NCBI GenBank assembly: GCA_030615235.1
Contig: JAUWZR010000054.1
Location: forward strand, 1 to 12,036
From: Promethearchaeota archaeon
Lineage (GTDB): Archaea; Asgardarchaeota; Lokiarchaeia; Sigyniarchaeales; SOKP01
Reading direction: 5' to 3'
DNA: 12,036 nucleotides
Made by a program: the position numbers and the translations under genes. This document shows, one piece after another, positions 7,016-12,036 of the stretch. The notes beneath the pieces were generated by a model. The model saw nothing but the letters and a program-made list of their open reading frames with translations. It had not been told where the DNA came from and made no database searches. Position 1 is the stretch's first letter. Every line of letters starts with the position of its first letter.

Positions 7016-7807
7016 ATGTCTGGTGAAGATATCATTCTATATGAATTGAAGGGTAAAGTTGCAAATATTGTATTAAATAGACCAGCAGCAGCTCATTCAT
7101 TTAATTTGGATTTAATGAAAAAATTATATACTGCACTCGTAGAAGCCGATGAAGATGAAAGAGTTAAGTGCATCTTATTAAAAAGTACCGGGAATCGAAT
7201 GTTCAGCGCCGGAATTGATATTAAATCTAAATCCCTTGAGGATAACAAAGAATATTTCGAAGAAATGAAGGTTTATGGGAGATCCATAACACAAAAAATA
7301 TTAATTATGAAAAAACCAATAATCGTTCAGGTCCAAGGCACAGCTATCGGGTTTGGGATGGAACTAATAATGGCATCTGACCTGCGAATATTTGCGGATA
7401 GACCAAAGAAGGAAATGTTCTTTAGAATGCCGGAAATAGCAATCTCAATATATCCTCAAACAGGAGCGACAATTCTACCTTTGTTAGCGTTTGGTCTTTC
7501 ATATGCTAAAAATATCTTGTTTACCGCTGATGAGTTCGGATTGGACGACCTTAAAAAATTTAATTTCCCGACAAGAATTTTCCCTTTAGACAAATTAGAA
7601 ATAGAAACTAAGAAATTTATGAGAACTTTTAGTAAAAGAATGGATTCTTTTACTTTCTTGATTAAATCCTCGTTAAATATAATGAACACGAAATATATTG
7701 AGAGATGGTACGATCTAGAGGATGAATGCGGAAAAATAGCATACAACAAAAAAACAATGAAGGAACTTGATGAGTTTATAAAAAACTTATATATCAAATA
7801 TCCATAG
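7016..7807 (+). CDS. enoyl-CoA hydratase/isomerase (crotonase family)
   Basis: A single crotonase-fold domain of 263 residues, the normal family length. Seen in order: VLNRPAAAHSFN (19-30; usual LNRPxxxNALN), the CoA-binding and oxyanion segment MFSAGIDI (62-69), the second oxyanion segment with the first catalytic acid GTAIGFGMEL (108-117, E116), SDLRIF (121-126), and MPEIAISIYPQTGA (138-151, E140). Both glutamates used by true hydratases (E144 and E164 in rat crotonase) are retained, so hydration of trans-2-enoyl-CoA is plausible. Isomerases and other crotonases share much of this, so the substrate cannot be fixed. Start choice: ATG at 7016 with aagga about 10 bases upstream is preferred over an in-frame TTG at 7007, only 2-3 bases after that site. 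The gene is divergent from mutS and its 3' end faces an alpha/beta-hydrolase gene 30 bp away. No other beta-oxidation genes are in the window. Confidence 0.88.
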   Translation: MSGEDIILYELKGKVANIVLNRPAAAHSFNLDLMKKLYTALVEADEDERVKCILLKSTGNRMFSAGIDIKSKSLEDNKEYFEEMKVYGRSITQKILIMKKPIIVQVQGTAIGFGMELIMASDLRIFADRPKKEMFFRMPEIAISIYPQTGATILPLLAFGLSYAKNILFTADEFGLDDLKKFNFPTRIFPLDKLEIETKKFMRTFSKRMDSFTFLIKSSLNIMNTKYIERWYDLEDECGKIAYNKKTMKELDEFIKNLYIKYP

Positions 7808-7832
7808 ATATTAAATAATTATTAAGATTACC

Positions 7833-7839
7833 TTTTTTT
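7833..7839 (+). terminator. T7 tract after the enoyl-CoA hydratase gene
   Basis: A run of seven Ts starts 25 bases after the stop codon and reaches into the stop codon of the convergent hydrolase gene. It is a plausible archaeal termination signal for the + strand transcript. No hairpin is needed or seen. Confidence 0.4.
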
Positions 7840-8689
7840 ATGATTTAATGTGTTTTTCAAGCCATATAAACATATCTTGAAAAACTTGTAATCTACTTTT
7901 TTCATTCCATAATTCGTGAAGAAGTCCGTCGTATTCCCGATATGTCTTATCAGTACTTTTAATTCTTTCGAAAAATTTTTTATTTGTTTCCTTATCAACC
8001 AGCTTATCATTTCCTGCTTGTAAAATAAGAATAGGGCATATTAAATTTGGTACGTTTTCGATGGTCCACTTCATTGACCTTTCTATCTCAGCAGCAGATC
8101 TCCAAGATATTTTATTAATTTTATTTTTATCTGCAATATGCTTTTTTAAAATTTTAATATCGCTTGTCAAGAAATTTTGTTCTATTATCATATCAATAGT
8201 TTTATTTGGAGAAATTTTAGAAATAGGTCCAGCAATTTTCTTACCCAGTTTTCTACTAAGCGAGAAATCTTTAACATATTTTAATAAAGGTGAAGATGCT
8301 ATTACACCAGGTATAGCTGGGTGATTTATAGCAAAAATTAAAGAAATTAAGGCTCCAAATGCTTGCCCCATTAAGAAAATTTTCTTGTCTTTAGCTTGTT
8401 TTTTTATTAAATCCATGAACAATACGATATCTTTTTGAATATGGTCCATACTATCGATATGTCCAGGGAAGTCTCCTGAATTTCTCCAATGTCCCCTGAT
8501 ATCAAAAGCGTAGATGATATAACCCTTTTCTGTGAAATATTCTGCTGGAACATTTATTCTATCTGAATGTGTCCCCCATCCATGTAATGCAATTATGTAA
8601 GCTTTAATGACTCCCGAATCAGGTAGCCATTTCTGATAAAATAACTTTTTAGTTTCTCTACCTTCGTAGAATCCGTTTTTTTTAATCAT
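7838..8689 (-). CDS. monoacylglycerol-lipase-like alpha/beta-hydrolase lacking the nucleophile serine
   Basis: A full-length (283 aa) Hydrolase_4 / monoacylglycerol-lipase-type alpha/beta-hydrolase without signal peptide or membrane segment. Visible landmarks are the oxyanion strand and turn IIALHGWGTHSDR (32-44), AFDIRGHWRNSGD (61-73; usual DxRGHGxSxG), a lid of about 140-205, the acid D228 in LQAGNDKLVD and the histidine H258 in GLLHEL. The nucleophile elbow, normally GHSMG or GxSxG, reads GQAFG: position 110 is Ala, codon GCA, with no frame disturbance around it. The acid and histidine are kept while the nucleophile is lost, so ordinary ester hydrolysis is doubtful. It may be a pseudoenzyme, bind a lipid or acyl group without hydrolysis, or represent a recent inactivating change (TCA to GCA is one base). 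The gene faces the enoyl-CoA hydratase gene tail to tail. The ATG at 8689 begins right before the first conserved strand region, and no Shine-Dalgarno site is visible. Confidence 0.82.
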   Translation of the reverse strand: MIKKNGFYEGRETKKLFYQKWLPDSGVIKAYIIALHGWGTHSDRINVPAEYFTEKGYIIYAFDIRGHWRNSGDFPGHIDSMDHIQKDIVLFMDLIKKQAKDKKIFLMGQAFGALISLIFAINHPAIPGVIASSPLLKYVKDFSLSRKLGKKIAGPISKISPNKTIDMIIEQNFLTSDIKILKKHIADKNKINKISWRSAAEIERSMKWTIENVPNLICPILILQAGNDKLVDKETNKKFFERIKSTDKTYREYDGLLHELWNEKSRLQVFQDMFIWLEKHIKS

Positions 8690-8881
8690 TACTTTGATTT
8701 AGTAGAAAATTTTCGATTGATTATTCTTTGTTATGATTCATTATCTTTATACTTTTTATCACCATTGAATTCATTCTATGAATCGTGAAGCCCTTAAGCT
8801 GTAAATTACAAAAGTTTTTAATTTTTGAATTAACTCTTTAAGTAATAAGATTCTCACGAAGCAATACCGTGTAATTATATT

Positions 8882-8884
8882 AGG
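8882..8884 (+). promoter_or_regulatory. short Shine-Dalgarno site of the porG-type gene
   Basis: AGG lies eight bases before the ATG at 8893, the usual distance, and supports that start. Further upstream, ctttaagtaa near 8835-8845 could serve as a TATA element giving a leader of about 25 bases; that part is weak. Confidence 0.35.
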
Positions 8885-8892
8885 TTTTAAAG

Positions 8893-9480
8893 ATGAGCAA
8901 TTTAGAATTGATTAAAATTGTACTAGTTGGTAGAGGAGGTATGGGTATAGTAACAGCATGTGAAATCATAGCGGAAGCTGCCTATTTAAGTGGAAATTTC
9001 ATTGATGTCCATGCATATCCCTCTTTTGGAGCTGAGAGAAGAGGAGCTCCAGTTCAAGCGTATGTTAAGTTATCTAGATATGAAAAAGTATATGATAGAG
9101 CACAAATTGAAAATCCAGATATACTTATAGTCTTTGATGAGAGTGTCTTAACTCAAGAAGATGTTAGTTCCCTCGAAGATCGTGGCATTTTCATCGTTAA
9201 TTCTGATAAAAATCCCGAACATTTTGTTGAGAAATTTAACCTCAGTAGCAATATAAGGGTTATTGTAGCTAATATTAGTAATTTAGCCCTTGAAAAGAAC
9301 CTAACTATCGATGGAAACCCCATTATCAATACCCCTATTTTAGGCTTACTATCAAAAGCATTACCAGAACTACAATTGAAGAACCTTAAAGATGTAGTAT
9401 TAAACAGAATGGGAGAACATTTAGGAAACCTAAACTTTGATCTGATTGAACAAGGTTTTAAGATGGCAAAACTTTTGTAA
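8893..9480 (+). CDS. porG: 2-oxoacid:ferredoxin oxidoreductase gamma subunit (PorG/VorG type)
   Basis: Gamma subunit of a pyruvate- or branched-chain 2-oxoacid:ferredoxin oxidoreductase, the oxygen-sensitive enzyme that interconverts a 2-oxoacid plus CoA with acyl-CoA, CO2 and reduced ferredoxin. The 195-residue protein is the complete gamma domain: VGRGGMGIVTACEIIAEAA (12-30), YPSFGAERRGAPVQAYV (42-58), NPDILIVFDESVL (74-86) and NTPILGLL (146-153). The FGAERRGAPV motif separates it from the indolepyruvate (IorB, GMxQRGG) and 2-oxoglutarate (KorC, YGxxxRGG) relatives. The usual GRGGQG is GRGGMG here. The gene stands alone in view: no porD, porA or porB flanks it, since a PAS kinase faces it and a hydrolase diverges from it. 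The alpha and beta subunits must be encoded elsewhere if this is a working subunit. Substrate specificity (pyruvate versus branched-chain) cannot be decided from the gamma chain. Confidence 0.88.
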   Translation: MSNLELIKIVLVGRGGMGIVTACEIIAEAAYLSGNFIDVHAYPSFGAERRGAPVQAYVKLSRYEKVYDRAQIENPDILIVFDESVLTQEDVSSLEDRGIFIVNSDKNPEHFVEKFNLSSNIRVIVANISNLALEKNLTIDGNPIINTPILGLLSKALPELQLKNLKDVVLNRMGEHLGNLNFDLIEQGFKMAKLL

Positions 9481-9483
9481 ATC

Positions 9484-9490
9484 TTTTTTT
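9484..9490 (+). terminator. T7 tract after the porG-type gene
   Basis: Seven Ts begin four bases after the stop codon, within the 19-bp space before the stop of the convergent kinase gene. This is a likely T-tract terminator for the + strand transcript. Confidence 0.45.
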
Positions 9491-9499
9491 GTAGATAAA

Positions 9500-11752
9500 T
9501 CATGTAATTGGTAGTCTTACAATGAATGTGCTACCTTTCTTTCTTCCCTTGGATTCAGCTCTTATTTCTCCCTCGTGAGAATCAACAATTTCTTTTGAAA
9601 TATATAATCCCAAACCCGTGCCTTGGATATCAATATATTCGTACCCTTCTCCATATCGCTCTAATTTGCCAAATCTCGTAAATAACATATCCATTTCCTT
9701 TGGTGATATACCGATACCTGTATCATGTATCGAAAATTCAGCAAAATTTTCTTTCTTTATCAACTTGATTACAATCTCCCCATTAGGGGGTGTATTTTTG
9801 ATAGCGTTAGATAAAAGATTCATAATCACCTGCTCAATCCTAACGCAATCTAAATTAACCTGGAACGATTCTGGTAATAAAAGCATTAAATTTATTTTTC
9901 TATCCTTAATCGAATAATTTAATTCTTTAGATATTTCCCGAATTATGGCGCTAAGATCGTTTGGTTCTTTTAAACTTTTAAATTTCTCATAGTCTATTCT
10001 GGAGATATCAATTAAGTTGTCAACTAAATATTTTAGTCTTTTTCCTCCTTTCTCTATTAGCCCAATTATTTCTAATTCTTCTTTACTGAATTGCTCTCCA
10101 TAAATTGTTAAAAGAAGTTCACATCCTCCACTTACAGAAACGAGAGGTGTTTTTAGTTCGTGGGACACTCTCGAAATCAAATTTTTCCTGATTTGGTCAA
10201 GTTCTTTTAATTTTTTCACTTCTTTTTCTATGAGGATTTCAACCTCCTTTTTTGCTGTTACATCCGTAAACAAGGCTTGAACGTAAGTTTTATCTTCAAT
10301 TTTTGTTAAAGCTGCTTGTAAATTTGCCCAAAACACCACACCATCTTTTCTATTTATTTTCACATCCATTCGATGTAATTTTTCGCCTTTAACGAACTTT
10401 CTAAAAAGTGTGAGAAGATTTGGTAGATAATCTTGATGTATTATAGAAAGATTCATAAATTTTTTACCTACTAGTTCATTTCTATCGTATCCTAACATTT
10501 CTTCTGCTTTTGGGTTCATGTCTACAACAACTCCTTGAGTGTTGATTAGTACTACCGAAAATGGCGTGTTATCATAAAGATTATGATATATTCTTTCTGA
10601 TTCTCTTAATTTTTCTTCTAATTTGTATTTCTCTGTGATATCGATAAAGGTTCCTTCAATTCCATACGGATTTCCTTTTTTATCTAACATTAAATGAGAG
10701 TTTAATTGAACAACAACTTTCTTACCGTTTTTTGTCAAAGACGGGCATACGAAATTCTTAGTATAATTATCTCTTAATATCTGTTCTAAATATTGCTCTC
10801 GATCTTCGGGAAATTGCCAGAAATCTGTCACTTTTTTACCGATTAAACTCTCTGAAGGGTCGTACTCTAAAATCTTATTATGTGCGGGATTATGATTTAG
10901 TATTATCCCATCGAGAGTAACTTGATAAAAACCAACATCAAGATTATTAATCATGTTACGATATTTAAGCTCGGATTCTTTTAACCGTTCTTCTGCTTTC
11001 TTTCTTTCTGTTATGTCTTCGGTACGCACAACTATTAAATCTGGATCGACATAACTATAATTTACAAGGAGATATTTTTCTTCATTAGAGAATTGAAATC
11101 GATAATTCATTTCTCGCCTAACATGAATTTTATCATTCAAACATAAATGTAAATCATTTATAATGTCTACGCGATCTTTATACATCTCAGAAGATTTATT
11201 TCCTAAAAAGTTTTCTACGCTTCCTTGTGTCATTTTTACCGCAGCGTTGTTGTAATTAATTAAAACAAAATCACCGTCCACATTTTTCCAAGTATACGCA
11301 GGTATCGATCCTTCTTTATACAATGCCTTGAACATATCTGCTGATTCCTTTAATTTTTTTTCTGCTTTTTTACGTTCCGTTATATTTTTAGCTACCCCTA
11401 GTATGGCATATATCTCACCATCTTTCTTAAGAGGGATCCCATAAGTTTCTACGTAAATGTAATCACCCATTTTAGTTTTAAGTTTATATTCGCTCTGGGC
11501 AGATTGTTTTCCTGTTTTTCTTATTTCCTTCGTTACTTTATACGCTTTGATCAAATTATCTCTGTCCAGTAAATCAATAAACGAAATATTAGGGATATCT
11601 TCTCTATCTATACCAAGAGCAATTAATGTTAAATCACTAGCATCAAGGAAATTGCCATTCAAATCGTTTACGTAAATTAAATCTAACGAGTGTTCAAATA
11701 GTTCTTTGTATTTTTCTCTAACTTCTTCCCTATAATACTCTATCTCTATCAC
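9500..11752 (-). CDS. soluble multi-PAS sensor histidine kinase
   Basis: A 750-residue cytoplasmic sensor kinase with no membrane segment. Four PAS/PAC units precede the kinase core: about 14-127, 137-250, 261-374 and 385-504. They are joined by near-repeated linkers (NITERKKAEKKLKES at 123-137, DITERKKAEERLKES at 246-260, a looser copy at 371-385), the usual signalling helices between PAS units. The HisKA dimerisation helix follows, with SRVSHELKTPL (phospho-acceptor H531). The HATPase domain has an N box EQVIMNLLSNA (640-650), G1 DTGIGI (677-682), F box LFTRFGKLE (690-698) and G2 GTGLGL (711-716), so all catalytic motifs are intact. There is no receiver domain and no response-regulator gene in view, so the partner is unknown. 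Ligands of the PAS units (redox, small molecule, heme or flavin) cannot be told from the sequence. The start is GTG at 11752: an in-frame TAG lies immediately upstream, the first PAS begins within 15 residues, and the next Met is residue 95. Confidence 0.93.
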   Translation of the reverse strand: MIEIEYYREEVREKYKELFEHSLDLIYVNDLNGNFLDASDLTLIALGIDREDIPNISFIDLLDRDNLIKAYKVTKEIRKTGKQSAQSEYKLKTKMGDYIYVETYGIPLKKDGEIYAILGVAKNITERKKAEKKLKESADMFKALYKEGSIPAYTWKNVDGDFVLINYNNAAVKMTQGSVENFLGNKSSEMYKDRVDIINDLHLCLNDKIHVRREMNYRFQFSNEEKYLLVNYSYVDPDLIVVRTEDITERKKAEERLKESELKYRNMINNLDVGFYQVTLDGIILNHNPAHNKILEYDPSESLIGKKVTDFWQFPEDREQYLEQILRDNYTKNFVCPSLTKNGKKVVVQLNSHLMLDKKGNPYGIEGTFIDITEKYKLEEKLRESERIYHNLYDNTPFSVVLINTQGVVVDMNPKAEEMLGYDRNELVGKKFMNLSIIHQDYLPNLLTLFRKFVKGEKLHRMDVKINRKDGVVFWANLQAALTKIEDKTYVQALFTDVTAKKEVEILIEKEVKKLKELDQIRKNLISRVSHELKTPLVSVSGGCELLLTIYGEQFSKEELEIIGLIEKGGKRLKYLVDNLIDISRIDYEKFKSLKEPNDLSAIIREISKELNYSIKDRKINLMLLLPESFQVNLDCVRIEQVIMNLLSNAIKNTPPNGEIVIKLIKKENFAEFSIHDTGIGISPKEMDMLFTRFGKLERYGEGYEYIDIQGTGLGLYISKEIVDSHEGEIRAESKGRKKGSTFIVRLPIT

Positions 11753-11935
11753 CTAAAGATGTAATATTTATTCATAATTAGTATTTTTCTAAAGAGATAA
11801 TGAAAGTGTTGAATATAAATTTCTTTCGATTTCCAAACGTTAAAATTCTAACTTCTTATAATTGGGAATCATACATTCAGTTTCTTTCTCGTTAAAAAGA
11901 AAAAATGATATTTTATTTAATATTTGAGGTAAATC

Positions 11936-11953
11936 CCTATTTCAATTAATAGG
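11936..11953. repeat. perfect 6-bp inverted repeat, possible operator
   Basis: CCTATT and AATAGG flank a six-base spacer about 28 bases upstream of a TATA-like element. Position and symmetry fit a regulator-binding site for the gene beginning at the right edge. A 6-bp palindrome can also arise by chance. Confidence 0.25.
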
Positions 11954-11980
11954 AAGAGTTTTATTACAATGGATACTAAT

Positions 11981-11988
11981 TTTTATAT
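11981..11988 (+). promoter_or_regulatory. possible TATA box for the right-edge gene
   Basis: The element ttttatat is centred about 36 bases before the ATG at 12020, predicting a leader of about 10 bases. It lies inside the alternative reading frame from ATG 11969, so if it is the promoter the later ATG is the start. Confidence 0.3.
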
Positions 11989-12019
11989 CGGTTATTATTC
12001 ATTAAATTGTGTGATATCT

Positions 12020-12036
12020 ATGGTTGATACGAAAAA
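12020..12036 (+). CDS. possible 5' end of a gene cut by the window edge
   Basis: ATG GTT GAT ACG AAA begins a frame that stays open to the end of the window (MVDTK...). Another ATG in the same frame at 11969, 17 codons upstream, is also open and has AGGAAG upstream. I prefer 12020 because a TATA-like box lies at 11981-11988. With only five or so codons visible, neither product nor reality of the gene can be judged. Confidence 0.3.

Larger units (their letters stand above)
11753..12036. other. AT-rich spacer at the right end, divergent promoter region
   Basis: About 285 bases upstream of the kinase with no convincing complete gene. It holds a perfect 6-bp palindrome at 11936-11953 (cctatt, 6-base spacer, aatagg), a weak A/T-only inverted repeat at 11881-11902 and a TATA-like element at 11981-11988. 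Two in-frame ATG codons (11969 and 12020) remain open to the window edge. The kinase promoter should also lie here, but I cannot single it out. Confidence 0.4.

Noticed and set aside
7456..7797. Open frame of 113 codons on the - strand opposite the enoyl-CoA hydratase gene
   Set aside because: Overlaps the recognisable crotonase domain; low-complexity residues and no motif.
7828..8324. Open frames in other frames across the alpha/beta-hydrolase gene on both strands
   Set aside because: The hydrolase frame carries the conserved motifs over its whole length; the others are shadows.
9153..9917. Open frames opposite the porG-type gene and the kinase ATPase domain
   Set aside because: Both genes have intact, diagnostic motifs in their own frames; the opposing frames have none.
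11881..11902. Inverted repeat tttcttt / aaagaaa in the right-end spacer
   Set aside because: Stem is nearly all A-T and would be very weak; such matches are expected by chance here.
1..12036. CRISPR array, insertion sequence, phage or defence cassette
   Set aside because: No regularly spaced repeats, transposase, integrase, terminal repeats or defence-type domains were seen; all large genes have ordinary assignments.

Overview
The window is strongly AT-rich and reads as archaeal chromosome, most likely from an Asgard (Lokiarchaeia-like) lineage, although I cannot prove the taxon from sequence alone. The archaeal signs are elongation factor 1-beta (88 aa archaeal form), a 58-aa zinc-ribbon protein of the HVO_2753 type beside it, TATA-like boxes close upstream of several starts, T-rich gene ends, and an archaeal/anaerobic-type gamma subunit of pyruvate:ferredoxin oxidoreductase. 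The MutS and MutL homologues are of bacterial type, as in the minority of archaea that carry them.

Layout: (1) 87-860, translation-related: zinc-ribbon protein and aEF-1beta on the + strand, separated by a 330-bp gap without a gene. (2) 944-6885, mismatch repair: endonuclease-type mutL and a long mutS, both on the - strand, split by a + strand multi-membrane-span protein resembling GT87 glycosyltransferases; the membrane gene and mutS overlap tail to tail by 8 bp. (3) 7016-8689, acyl/lipid-type metabolism: an enoyl-CoA hydratase/isomerase (+) facing a monoacylglycerol-lipase-like alpha/beta-hydrolase (-) whose nucleophile serine is replaced by alanine. (4) 8893-11752: a lone porG-type gene (+) facing a soluble histidine kinase with four PAS domains (-). 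(5) 11753-12036: an AT-rich spacer with a small palindrome, a TATA-like box and possibly the first codons of a gene running off the right edge.

The genes are mostly single units in alternating or convergent orientation, so there is little operon logic. MutS and MutL are the clear functional pair: MutS recognises mismatches, and MutL carries the DQHA(X)2E(X)4E nicking motif. The other genes look like ordinary housekeeping or catabolic functions. I see no CRISPR array, transposon, tRNA or rRNA gene, or defence cassette. I did not find a convincing new multi-gene system. The best leads are residue-level oddities: Ser-to-Ala in the hydrolase, Gly-to-Lys in the MutS ATPase signature, and a Q-T-T-F-F motif where bacterial MutS carries its sliding-clamp motif.
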